Below the pieces are notes generated by a model that was not told the origin of the DNA, did no database searches, and was given only the letters and a program-made list of their open reading frames with translations. A stretch of DNA of 64,000 nucleotides from HR10 sp964615335 (GTDB taxonomy: Bacteria; Acidobacteriota; Blastocatellia; HR10): the NCBI GenBank assembly GCA_964615335.1, contig CAZTMT010000002.1, forward strand, positions 186,001 through 250,000, read 5' to 3'. This document shows positions 9,302 through 17,598 of this stretch, one piece after another. How positions within the stretch are numbered: position 1 is the stretch's first letter; each line of letters opens with the position of its first letter. The translations under genes and the position numbers were made by a program.

Positions 9302-9826
9302 TCACAACGAGTCTTCTACGAGCGAGAGGTATCTTTTCGGAATCACCAGGCGGGCCTGATACTCGATGGCTTCCAGAAGAAGGATCACGCGCTCGCGATC
9401 ATCCAGCTCGCGCTCAAAAATGCCCTTCAGCCCCTGCAAGGGTCCCTCCTTCACAAGGACACGATCTCCGGGATGAGGGGAGCGATCCTCCAGGCGGACA
9501 TATCCATCCGCTCCGATCCGAGAGCGGATCTCCTCAATGATCCTCTCATCCACCGGAAGAGGGACATCGCCACAACTGACCACGCGCAATACCCCACGAG
9601 CATAGCGAATGGAATGAAGATGAGTCGCCGGACAGAAGCGCGCGAAAAGGTATCCCGGGAAGAGCGGTTTGACCAGCTCGCGAGGGATCCCACAGATCGT
9701 CTGCTCTCGCTTGACCTTCGGGAGAAAGACTTCCAGGTCCAGACGCGCGATATTCAGAGCGGCCGAATCCTCCCGATGGGGCTTTGTGTGAACGGCAAAC
9801 CAGTGTACCCCGTGATAGAAATCCAT
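9302..9826 (-). CDS. NusG paralogue, RfaH/UpxY-type antiterminator
   Basis: Specialised transcription elongation factor of 174 residues. The NGN domain (about 8-110) begins with WFAVHTKPHRE and contains the PLFPGYLFARF signature that contacts RNA polymerase. A KOW domain follows (about 115-170, with PGDRVLVKEGPLQGLKG). Such paralogues stop premature termination in long envelope or polysaccharide operons; the housekeeping NusG normally sits near secE and rplK, which are absent here. It has its own promoter (9866-9893) and is directly followed by lptD, which suggests that it acts on lptD or on surface-polysaccharide genes. That target is inference. Confidence 0.85.
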   Translation of the reverse strand: MDFYHGVHWFAVHTKPHREDSAALNIARLDLEVFLPKVKREQTICGIPRELVKPLFPGYLFARFCPATHLHSIRYARGVLRVVSCGDVPLPVDERIIEEIRSRIGADGYVRLEDRSPHPGDRVLVKEGPLQGLKGIFERELDDRERVILLLEAIEYQARLVIPKRYLSLVEDSL

Positions 9827-9865
9827 ACGCGCACCTCGCTTCTTCCTCTTTCGACTCGTCCCTCA

Positions 9866-9893
9866 ATCATAGCGACGCGGCAGAGATTGTCAA
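9866..9893 (-). promoter_or_regulatory. Promoter of the NusG-paralogue/lptD operon
   Basis: Reading the minus strand, TTGACA (9893-9888), a 16-bp spacer and TATGAT (9871-9866). It gives a leader of about 33 bases before the ATG at 9826, which has a GAGG ribosome site. Confidence 0.65.
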
Positions 9894-9935
9894 GAGAGCA
9901 CCTTGGCCCCTCTCGACTTCGAGGAGCTGAAGTCT

Positions 9936-10868
9936 TCATCCGGAGGACATGTCCCCCCGAACCGACGCGAGGCGCGCCGCCGAGGAGCGACTCCGCCGCT
10001 CCTCGATCAAATGGACGCAATGCAGGATGGCGGTCATCTGGGCGCCAAAGAGCATGATGAGACTGGAGATGTAGATCCAGGTCAACGTCGCCACGACGGC
10101 GGCAATGGACCCGTAGAGCTGATCGTAGGGGAACGTCACCAGGCTCCAGGCGAAGAGGTACTTGGCCACCTCCCATGCGATCCCCGCAATCAGCGCGCCC
10201 GGAAGGGCTTCGAGGAAGGTCACCCGCGTATTAGGCATGATCTTGTAGATGAGAAGAAAAAGCGCGACCGTCAGAGCCAGCCCGACCACTCCGAAGACCA
10301 CCTGCCAGAAATAGCCATCCATCACCAATGCCGTTCCGGCCAATAATGAAGAGGAGAAACGGCTCGTCTCGGATTGCAGGAATGTCAGAAATCCCGTCAT
10401 CAAAGCCGAGAGGACCAGCAGCATACCGACCAGAACCAGCATGGCCAGCGTGAGCAATCGCCCGCGCACGAAGGAACGACAGGGCGTGCGCCAGATGCGA
10501 TTCATGGCCTTCTCGGTGATCGCGAAGGCCCACGACGCGACCCAGAGGATGATGAGAAGGCATCCGAAGATCTGGCCTCGCGAGAGAAGGGGAACCCCCT
10601 TCAAGTGCCCTTCGATCACCTCGCGCGAGGCCGGCAAGAAAGCGAGGATGATCTCAATCGCCCGGAGATTCACCTCACGAAAGGTAGAAGACTCCCGGCT
10701 CAGCGTGAACAGCAACAGCAGAAAAGGATAGAGGCCGAGGATCGCGAAATAGGAGATCGCGGCCGCTGAGGTGGGAAGCTCGTTGGCGAGAAAATGAGAG
10801 AAAGTGCTCGCCACGAGCATCCGCTTCGGCACCCCCTCTCGCACAGTCACAAAAGGCCCTTGCGCCAT
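9936..10868 (-). CDS. YihY/BrkB family inner-membrane protein
   Basis: Polytopic membrane protein of 310 residues from the YihY/virulence factor BrkB family (once misnamed RNase BN). Its exact biochemical role is not settled. About six membrane segments are visible, with the family features AAAISYFAILGLYPFLLLL near the N-terminus and YDQLYGSIAAVVATLTWIYISS near the C-terminus. The ATG at 10868 is preferred over a TTG at 10910 because an AAGGGGAAG site lies about ten bases upstream. It ends just before the promoter of the NusG paralogue. Confidence 0.85.
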   Translation of the reverse strand: MAQGPFVTVREGVPKRMLVASTFSHFLANELPTSAAAISYFAILGLYPFLLLLFTLSRESSTFREVNLRAIEIILAFLPASREVIEGHLKGVPLLSRGQIFGCLLIILWVASWAFAITEKAMNRIWRTPCRSFVRGRLLTLAMLVLVGMLLVLSALMTGFLTFLQSETSRFSSSLLAGTALVMDGYFWQVVFGVVGLALTVALFLLIYKIMPNTRVTFLEALPGALIAGIAWEVAKYLFAWSLVTFPYDQLYGSIAAVVATLTWIYISSLIMLFGAQMTAILHCVHLIEERRSRSSAARLASVRGDMSSG

Positions 10869-11039
10869 CGTCCGCGATCTTCCCCTTTGGCCTCCGACCA
10901 GGCCCGACAAAAAGCGGGGTTAATTATACCACACGACCAAGCCCAACACGGGAAGGATTTCCCGAGAGACGTCGCGCCGCTTCTCCAGCCTCACGGACGT
11001 CCTTGAGCTTCGATCGGCTCCGGAGAAGGCCCGATTTTG

Positions 11040-11048
11040 TGATACAAT
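11040..11048 (+). promoter_or_regulatory. Extended -10 box, probably giving a leaderless mRNA
   Basis: TGA-TACAAT (11040-11048) is an extended -10 element only eight bases from the ATG at 11057. No good -35 box and no Shine-Dalgarno are present. Transcription would start at or within a few bases of the start codon. Confidence 0.45.
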
Positions 11049-11056
11049 CCCCCGAG

Positions 11057-12388
11057 ATGAAAGATCTGGCGCGGGACATCTTCGCGAAGACGCTCGCCCA
11101 CATTGACGTGCGCGTGATGATGCGAACCCACGTCGCGCGCGAAGTGGATCGGCTCCTGATCTGCGGTGAGGCTCTGGATCTGCGAGAATACGCTCGTATT
11201 TACGTGATCGCCTTCGGCAAGGCGGCGCTCGCTATGGCGAGCGCTCTGCACGACCTCCTCGGATCCCGCGTGACGGCCGGGATCGTCGTCACCCACGCTC
11301 TTCCTCCCCAGCATGAGCTGCGCGAGGCGAAAAATATCCTCCTCCTCGAAGGAGGGCATCCCCTGCCGAATCTCGGGAGTTTGGAAGGCGCCGAGCGCAT
11401 TCTCGAACTCGTGCGCACGGCCGACGACCGAACGCTCGTTCTCTTTCTCGTCTCCGGAGGGGGATCGGCCTTGATCGAGAAACCCATTGATGACGCGATC
11501 ACGCTGGAAGACCTGCAACATCTCAATCGTCTGCTCATCACCAGGGGAGCCACTATCCAGGAGATCAACGCTGTCCGTAAGCATCTGTCGGCCATCAAGG
11601 GGGGGCGGCTGGCCGCGCGCGCCTATCCGGCGCGGCAGGTGACCGTGTACATCTCGGATGTGAATCCCGGCGATCTCTCTACCATCGCCTCGAATCCGAC
11701 GGGACCTGACGAGACGACTCTGGACGACGTCTCCCGAGTGATCGAGCGCTATCAGCTCCTCCCCCATCTTCCGGAGCGAATCGCTCGCGTGCTGCGAGAA
11801 CGCCGAGTGAGCGAGACCCCCAAGCCCGGAGACCCTATCTTCTCGCGAAGCAGCTACCATGTGCTCATGGACAACCGGACGGCCATTGAGGCGGCGGCTC
11901 AGATAGCGGCTTCTCTGGGATTCCGCGTGACAGCAGATTTCGAACCGTATGAGGGGTACTATCGCGATGTTGCCGATCATCTGCTGGCTCGCCTCGTCTC
12001 GCTGCGCGAAGCCCATCCGGGAGAGCCGGTCTGCCTCATCGCCGGCGGCGAGGTGAGTTGCCCTGTTCGGGGATCGGGGATCGGAGGCCGGAATCAAGAA
12101 TTCGTCCTCTATGCCGCCCTTCAACTCCCCGGACTCGCCGCCGGAGGGGACATGGTCGTGTTGAGCGCCGGAACGGATGGCATTGACGGGATCAGCCCCG
12201 CCGCCGGAGCCGTCGCTGACGCGCACACGGTCGCCCGCGCTCGTGCCCTGGGACTCGATCCGGAGCATTTTCTTCAACAGAACGATTCCTACACCTTCTT
12301 CCACCATCTCGGGGATACGATAGTCACAGGCCCCACGGGAAACAACGTGCGCGATCTCCGGATCCTTCTGGCGCGGAGACCCGCCTGA
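11057..12388 (+). CDS. Glycerate 2-kinase (DUF4147/MOFRL type)
   Basis: Phosphorylates D-glycerate with ATP, feeding glycerate from serine, glyoxylate or sugar-acid breakdown into glycolysis. The protein has 443 residues. The N-terminal DUF4147 domain carries the phosphate-binding SGGGSAL motif (about 134-140), and the C-terminal MOFRL domain carries GGRNQEF and GTDGIDGISPAAGA. The ATG at 11057 is chosen over an upstream TTG at 11003 because homology-like sequence (DLARDIF) begins there and a -10 box sits just upstream. The gene stands alone, convergent with lon. Confidence 0.9.
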   Translation: MKDLARDIFAKTLAHIDVRVMMRTHVAREVDRLLICGEALDLREYARIYVIAFGKAALAMASALHDLLGSRVTAGIVVTHALPPQHELREAKNILLLEGGHPLPNLGSLEGAERILELVRTADDRTLVLFLVSGGGSALIEKPIDDAITLEDLQHLNRLLITRGATIQEINAVRKHLSAIKGGRLAARAYPARQVTVYISDVNPGDLSTIASNPTGPDETTLDDVSRVIERYQLLPHLPERIARVLRERRVSETPKPGDPIFSRSSYHVLMDNRTAIEAAAQIAASLGFRVTADFEPYEGYYRDVADHLLARLVSLREAHPGEPVCLIAGGEVSCPVRGSGIGGRNQEFVLYAALQLPGLAAGGDMVVLSAGTDGIDGISPAAGAVADAHTVARARALGLDPEHFLQQNDSYTFFHHLGDTIVTGPTGNNVRDLRILLARRPA

Positions 12389-12449
12389 ACCCAGAAGGAA
12401 GCTCCTACGCCCTGCTCCGGACGCCCGCGCGATTCGGCCAAAGGCGCGT

Positions 12450-14921
12450 TCACGTTCGGGCTCTCTCGGTCCTCCGGGTGACGGACGCCGATGGCTTCTT
12501 GCGGAGGCTCGCCGAGAGCCGACGCTTCTGCCCATCACGCTCCTTCTCCGTCCGACTCACGAAGATGTGCGGCAAGGCTTCCGCGATTGTCTCAACAGGA
12601 AGGAACGTGATGTCAGCTCGCACTTCGGGAGGTAATTCGTCCAGCTCCGGAAGGTTCGGTTTCGGAAGGATGATCGTCTTAATGCCCGCGCGTCGCGCGG
12701 CGAGAACCTTCTCCTTCAAACCTCCAATCGGGAGGACGAGGCCCGAGAGCGTGATCTCGCCCGTCATCGCCACATCCGCGCGCACAGGTCGCTTCAGATA
12801 GAGGGAGGCCAAAGCGGCGACCATGGTGATGCCCGCCGAAGGGCCATCTTTGGGCACAGCTCCGGCGGGGACATGCAAATGCACCCCATTTTTCTCGAAG
12901 AGCGAGGGGGCGATCCCCAGCTCGCGAGCATGAGACCAGAGATAGCTTTGCGCCGCGCGCGCGGATTCCTGCATGACTTCTCCCAACTGGCCGGTGAGCG
13001 TGAGGCCTTTCCCTCCCGGCAAGAGCGTGGCCTCGACGTAGATGACCTCCCCCCCGGTCTCAGTCCACGCCAGACCCGGAGCGACTCCGGGCGGGAGCGT
13101 CCGGCGCGCCTGCTCGGAGAAGAACTTCTCCGGTCCGAGATACTCTTTCACCTCGGCCACATCCACGCGGGCCGATGTGACCTTTCCCTCGGCGATCTTT
13201 CGCGCGACCTTCCGGGCGATCTGTCCGATCGCTCGTTCCAGCTGGCGCACGCCCGCTTCGCGCGTGTAGCGGGAGATGATGTGCCGCAGCGCCTCATCGG
13301 TGAGCGCAAGCTGATCGTCCCGGAGGCCGTTCTCGCTGATCTGTCGCGGGAGCAAGTACCGGCGCGCGATCTCGAACTTCTGCTCCTCGCTGTATCCGGG
13401 CAGGGGGATGACTTCCAGGCGGTCTCGCAGCGCCGGAGGGACGGTCACCAACGTGTTCGCCGTGCAGATGAAGAAGACCCGCGAGAGGTCAAACGGCAGG
13501 TCCAGATAATGATCGCGAAACGTGTGATTCTGCTGCGGATCGAGCACTTCGAGCAAGGCCGCTGCCGGATCCCCCCGGAAGTCCACGCCGAGCTTATCCA
13601 CCTCATCGAGCATGAGGACGGGATTGTTCGTCCCGGCGCGACGCAAGGCTTGAATGATCCGCCCCGGCAAAGCCCCCACGTACGTTCGCCGATGTCCGCG
13701 CAGCTCCGCTTCATCGCGCACCCCACCCAGGCTCATGCGCTCGAACTTTCGCCCAAGAGCCCGCGCGATGGACTGCCCCAAGCTCGTCTTGCCCACTCCC
13801 GGAGGACCGACGAAGCAGAGAATGGGACTTTTGGCTCCCGGCTTAAGCTTGAGCACAGCCAGGAATTCGAGAATACGATCCTTGACCTCCTCCAGGTCGT
13901 AATGATCTTCGTCCAGAATCTGGCGCGCATGCTCCAGGTCGAGATTATCCTCGGTGCTCTTGCGCCAGGGCAGCTCCAGGATCCACTCGAGATAAGTCCG
14001 GATGACGTGATAATCGGGAGCCGTCGCGGGCAACCGCTCCATACGGCGCAGCTCGCGCTCGGCCTCCGCGCGCACCTCCGAAGGGAGGTCGGCCGCTTCC
14101 AGCCTCTCGCGCAGGAGGTTGACCTCGGCCATCTCCGGCTCTTCCTCGCCCAGCTCCTTCTGAATCGCCTTCAACTGCTGACGGAGGAAATACTCGCGCT
14201 GCGCTCGATCCATCTCCGCCTGAGCCTCTCCGGCGACCTTCTGCCGCAACTCCAGGATCTCGATCTCTCGCATGAGATGCCGATGAATCAGGCGCAGAAG
14301 CTCTCGCCGCGTCGCCGCCTCTAAAAGCGCCTGCTCCTTCTCGACATCCAGGTCCAGAAGCGCCGCCAGCGTGAACGCCAGGCGAACCGGATCATCCGTC
14401 GAAGCCGTGATCGCCGCCGCGATCTCCTGCGGAACGTTGGGCAGCAGATTCAATCCGCGCTGAATGAGATCGAGGATGTTCCGGTGCAAGGCTTCGACCT
14501 CAATGCTCTCCTCCTCGGGGAGTTCCAGGATCTCCACGCGCGCGATCAAATACCGCTGACCTTGGCGATATTCCAACACGCGCACCCGTTCCATCCCCAG
14601 CACCCCGATCTGAATCGTCTCCTCGGAGGTGCGCAACATCTTCTTCACCGCCACCAGAGTGCCCACCGTGTAGAGGTCCTCCGGAGCCGGTTCGTCCTCC
14701 ACGTGATGGCGCTGCGCGACTGTGACGAGCCACTTCTCTTCGGTCGCCACGGCGGACTCCACGGCGGCGACCGAGCGCTTCCGTCCCACGACCAGAGAAG
14801 CCGGCACGAACGGAAAGACGACGGTATTCCGCAGCGGCAGAACCGGAAGCTCGAGGACCTCTGGCTTCCCCTTGATCCCTTCGGCTGTGGGCATCGCCAG
14901 ATCGGCGTCCCTCACGGTCAT
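12450..14921 (-). CDS. lon: ATP-dependent Lon protease
   Basis: Cytoplasmic AAA+ protease that degrades damaged and regulatory proteins. It has 823 residues, the usual length for bacterial LonA. Domains in order: N-terminal LON substrate domain (about 20-215), coiled linker, AAA+ module with Walker A GPPGVGKT (about 375) and Walker B VLMLDEVDK, and a C-terminal serine protease domain with the catalytic serine in KDGPSAG and lysine in GGLKEKVLAARRAG. A basic tail follows. An AAGGAGG site precedes the ATG. It is the last gene of the rhomboid, phosphatase, Hsp20, Lon run, 22 bases after hsp20, which fits shared stress control. Confidence 0.97.
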   Translation of the reverse strand: MTVRDADLAMPTAEGIKGKPEVLELPVLPLRNTVVFPFVPASLVVGRKRSVAAVESAVATEEKWLVTVAQRHHVEDEPAPEDLYTVGTLVAVKKMLRTSEETIQIGVLGMERVRVLEYRQGQRYLIARVEILELPEEESIEVEALHRNILDLIQRGLNLLPNVPQEIAAAITASTDDPVRLAFTLAALLDLDVEKEQALLEAATRRELLRLIHRHLMREIEILELRQKVAGEAQAEMDRAQREYFLRQQLKAIQKELGEEEPEMAEVNLLRERLEAADLPSEVRAEAERELRRMERLPATAPDYHVIRTYLEWILELPWRKSTEDNLDLEHARQILDEDHYDLEEVKDRILEFLAVLKLKPGAKSPILCFVGPPGVGKTSLGQSIARALGRKFERMSLGGVRDEAELRGHRRTYVGALPGRIIQALRRAGTNNPVLMLDEVDKLGVDFRGDPAAALLEVLDPQQNHTFRDHYLDLPFDLSRVFFICTANTLVTVPPALRDRLEVIPLPGYSEEQKFEIARRYLLPRQISENGLRDDQLALTDEALRHIISRYTREAGVRQLERAIGQIARKVARKIAEGKVTSARVDVAEVKEYLGPEKFFSEQARRTLPPGVAPGLAWTETGGEVIYVEATLLPGGKGLTLTGQLGEVMQESARAAQSYLWSHARELGIAPSLFEKNGVHLHVPAGAVPKDGPSAGITMVAALASLYLKRPVRADVAMTGEITLSGLVLPIGGLKEKVLAARRAGIKTIILPKPNLPELDELPPEVRADITFLPVETIAEALPHIFVSRTEKERDGQKRRLSASLRKKPSASVTRRTERART

Positions 14922-14943
14922 CCCCTCCTTCCTCAGGTCTCCG

Positions 14944-15300
14944 TCACTCCCCCTCGCATCTCAAACGAATGAGGAGAAGTCCATTCAGATATTCCGTCTC
15001 AATGCGCCGAGGGCTCACATGCGGAGGGAGGGAGACGATGCGCTCGAAGCGGCTGTAGACCAGCTCCATCTGATAGCACTCCAGACATTCCTCCAGCTCC
15101 ATATCCCGACGAATCCCCCGGATGCGGAGATCCGCCCCCTCGAACGAGATCTCCAGATCCTCCGGGCTCACCCCCGCCAGCTCCACCTTCACCAACCATC
15201 CGTAGGAGGTTCGGTACACATCGGCCGCCGGGATCCAGGCCATCTCCGGCGCCTGTCCCGGCCGAGCGAGCAGCCACAGCAGACTCTTTCTCTCAGCCAT
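14944..15300 (-). CDS. Small heat-shock protein (Hsp20), short form
   Basis: ATP-independent holdase that binds unfolding proteins and passes them to other quality-control machines. It has 118 residues with an alpha-crystallin domain (about 28-115) and the conserved VELAGVSPEDLEI and LNGLLLIRL strands. The N- and C-terminal arms are very short, so large oligomers may not form. ATG 15300 is preferred over GTG 15321 because GGAGGGGAGG lies just upstream. Its position 22 bases before lon suggests coordinated holding and degradation of substrates. It is only distantly like the Hsp20 at 41102-41614. Confidence 0.88.
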   Translation of the reverse strand: MAERKSLLWLLARPGQAPEMAWIPAADVYRTSYGWLVKVELAGVSPEDLEISFEGADLRIRGIRRDMELEECLECYQMELVYSRFERIVSLPPHVSPRRIETEYLNGLLLIRLRCEGE

Positions 15301-15328
15301 GCGCGTTCCTCCCCTCCGCACGCCCTCC

Positions 15329-16594
15329 TCATACGGCGCGAACGACGACGACCGTCAGATCGTCCGATCGCGCTTCGGAATCGGCGTGATGTCGGACGTC
15401 TTCAATAATAGCGTCGCAGAGTTCGGAGGCCGAGCGCCGGAGATGCCGCCGGACCACTTGCTCGAGCCGGTGCACCCCATAGGGCTCCCCGTGAGCGTTC
15501 TCGGCCTCCGTCACCCCATCCGTGTAGAGGACAAGGCAATCGCCCGGCATGAAATACACGATGTCTTCGGAGAAAGCCGCAGTGCGGAGAACGCCCAGCG
15601 GAATCCCTCCCGTCGAGAGCCACTTCACCGGCTCCCCCTCCCGCACCAGCAGCGGAGGATTGTGCCCCGCATTCAGGTAGAACATGCGTCGCCCTTCGGC
15701 ATCCAACTCGCCATAGAAGGTCGTCACAAAATGGCGATCATGCGTGCTCTCCAGCAGCAACCGATTCAATCGGGAGAAAACGGCGCGCAGGGAGAAATCG
15801 TTCCCCAACAGGGCGTGTAAGGACGCCCGGAAGGTCGCCATAATCAAGGCCGCCGGAATCCCCTTTCCGGAGACATCGGCGATGACGATCCCCAAACGCC
15901 CATCCGCCACGTCAATGAAGTCGTAATAATCGCCTCCGACCTCGGCCGAGGGGATCATGCGCCCGAAGATCTCAAAATTCCTCACCGTCGGCGCCCGATC
16001 GGGCATGAGCGCCTCCATGACGTGCCGCGCGATACGCAGCTCGCTCTCCAGGCGCCTCTTCTCCAACATCTCCTGATGCAGGCGCGCCTTCTCGATGGCG
16101 ATCGCCACCAGGCTCGCAAAGAGCGTGAGCACCTCCAGGTCCGACTCGCTGTACGCGTTGGGCGTATCCGACTCCAGGTTGATCACCCCGATCGTCTTCC
16201 CTCCGCTTCCGATCAGAGGGGCGGCCAGCTCCGAGCGCGTCTCTTTGCGCGCTCGAACGTAATAGGGATCCACGGTGACATCAGGAACGACGCGTCCCCG
16301 GCTCGTGTGAAGCACGTGCCCGACAATCCCCTCGCAGCAATGCAGCGGACCGGCATGCATGAAATCCTCGGGATACCCCACCGTCTCGTATCCGTGCAAG
16401 AGCCCCGTCGCCGGATCGAAGATGAAAACGCCCGCGGCATCGTAAGGGATCAATTGCCTCACGGCGCGGAGAATCCCCTGCAGGATCTCGCTCAAATCCA
16501 GCGAGACGCTCACCAGTCGGAAGGTCGCAATCAGCGTGTGCAACCGCTCCTCGACGATCTGAGAGGAGGTGCTGGCGCGCTCTTGCTCTCCCAT
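15329..16594 (-). CDS. GAF-domain PP2C/SpoIIE phosphatase (RsbU-like)
   Basis: Cytoplasmic Mn/Mg-dependent serine phosphatase of 421 residues of the kind that dephosphorylates anti-sigma antagonists. An N-terminal GAF sensor domain (about 25-175) is followed by a short coiled linker (about 170-190) and a SpoIIE domain (about 195-421). Metal-site motifs are visible: VGGDYYDF, IADVSGKG, YTDGVTEAEN and the final RSDDLTVVVV. No anti-sigma or antagonist gene is near, so its target is unknown. It sits 24 bases after the rhomboid gene and 28 before hsp20 and is likely cotranscribed with both. Confidence 0.9.
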   Translation of the reverse strand: MGEQERASTSSQIVEERLHTLIATFRLVSVSLDLSEILQGILRAVRQLIPYDAAGVFIFDPATGLLHGYETVGYPEDFMHAGPLHCCEGIVGHVLHTSRGRVVPDVTVDPYYVRARKETRSELAAPLIGSGGKTIGVINLESDTPNAYSESDLEVLTLFASLVAIAIEKARLHQEMLEKRRLESELRIARHVMEALMPDRAPTVRNFEIFGRMIPSAEVGGDYYDFIDVADGRLGIVIADVSGKGIPAALIMATFRASLHALLGNDFSLRAVFSRLNRLLLESTHDRHFVTTFYGELDAEGRRMFYLNAGHNPPLLVREGEPVKWLSTGGIPLGVLRTAAFSEDIVYFMPGDCLVLYTDGVTEAENAHGEPYGVHRLEQVVRRHLRRSASELCDAIIEDVRHHADSEARSDDLTVVVVRAV

Positions 16595-16618
16595 GATCTC
16601 CGCCCTCCGAGATGACCG

Positions 16619-17341
16619 TCAGATATCCCAGGATCGGCGCCAGAAATACTCGCGCCTCTTGAAGAGATGCACCAGGAGGGCTCCCGCGACGAACCCTCCG
16701 ATATGCGCCCACCAGGCGACGCCTCCTGTCTGAGCCGATTGCACGCCCAAGCTCAAGGTCCCGTAGAAGAACTGCTGCACGAACCAGAAGCCGAGGAAGA
16801 AGAAAGCCGGAATCTCCACGAAGTGCAGGAAGATCCAGATCGGAACCAGCGTCACCACCCGAGCGCCCGGATAGAGCATGAAATACGCTCCGAGCACGCC
16901 GCTGATCGCTCCGCTGGCTCCCAGACTGGGAACGCGCGAATCCGGATTGGTCATCACATGCGCCGCCGTCGCCAGGACGCCACACAACAGGTAGAAGATC
17001 AAAAACCGAAAATGCCCCATCCGATCTTCGACGTTGTCCCCGAAGATCCACAGATAGAGCATGTTCCCCCCCAGATGCAACCAGCCGCCATGCAGAAACA
17101 TCGCCGTGAAGATCGGGAGGATCAGATCGCCCATCTCGTACTCGCGAAAAACGCCCCACACATCGTAATACCCGCGCGCGAAATACCGGATCGGGACCAC
17201 GGCGTAAGCGTAGAAGAAGCGCTCCAACTCCGCCGGCCCCAAGAGCACCTCGTAGAAGAACACAAGCACATTGAGGACGATGAGCACGACGGTGACAATG
17301 GGATATCTCCGGGACGGGATGTCATCGCGAATGGGGATCAT
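16619..17341 (-). CDS. Rhomboid family intramembrane serine protease
   Basis: Integral-membrane protease of 240 residues that cuts substrates within the lipid bilayer. Six or seven membrane segments are visible. The catalytic serine lies in GASGAISG and the histidine in AHIGGFVAG; the conserved loop-1 HGGWLHLGGNMLYLW motif is intact. The ATG at 17341 is preferred over a GTG at 17350 because of its GGGGGAG/GAGGG site. It is the first gene of the apparent rhomboid, phosphatase, Hsp20, Lon operon, which joins membrane and cytoplasmic protein quality control. Confidence 0.92.
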   Translation of the reverse strand: MIPIRDDIPSRRYPIVTVVLIVLNVLVFFYEVLLGPAELERFFYAYAVVPIRYFARGYYDVWGVFREYEMGDLILPIFTAMFLHGGWLHLGGNMLYLWIFGDNVEDRMGHFRFLIFYLLCGVLATAAHVMTNPDSRVPSLGASGAISGVLGAYFMLYPGARVVTLVPIWIFLHFVEIPAFFFLGFWFVQQFFYGTLSLGVQSAQTGGVAWWAHIGGFVAGALLVHLFKRREYFWRRSWDI

Positions 17342-17450
17342 CGCCCTCACTCCCCCTCGGCGAGCGCGCGCGGGGCGCCCTCAGCAGCATGAGCGCTCCT
17401 GTGGCATTCACCCAGCCTCACGGCCATACATTCCCTCGATCCAAAGAGAG

Positions 17451-17480
17451 ATCATATCCCTACGCGCGAAGATCGCGCAA
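17451..17480 (-). promoter_or_regulatory. Possible promoter of the rhomboid-lon operon
   Basis: On the minus strand, TTGCGC (17480-17475), an 18-bp spacer and TATGAT (17456-17451). This would give a leader of about 100 bases. The rest of the 17342-17598 gap shows no repeat, gene or clear hairpin. Confidence 0.4.
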
Positions 17481-17598
17481 GGCACTGAGGTCTCGCCCCG
17501 AGGACCGACCTCCAGGCCTCGGCCGCCGGAATCTTTCGAAAATCACAGCACGCAGCACGGACGTTCCCATGCTCCTCAGTCCTCACAAGACCCTCCCT

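Noticed and set aside
12873..14324. A 483-codon frame antisense to lon
   Set aside because: No recognisable motif, and lon is fully accounted for on the other strand.
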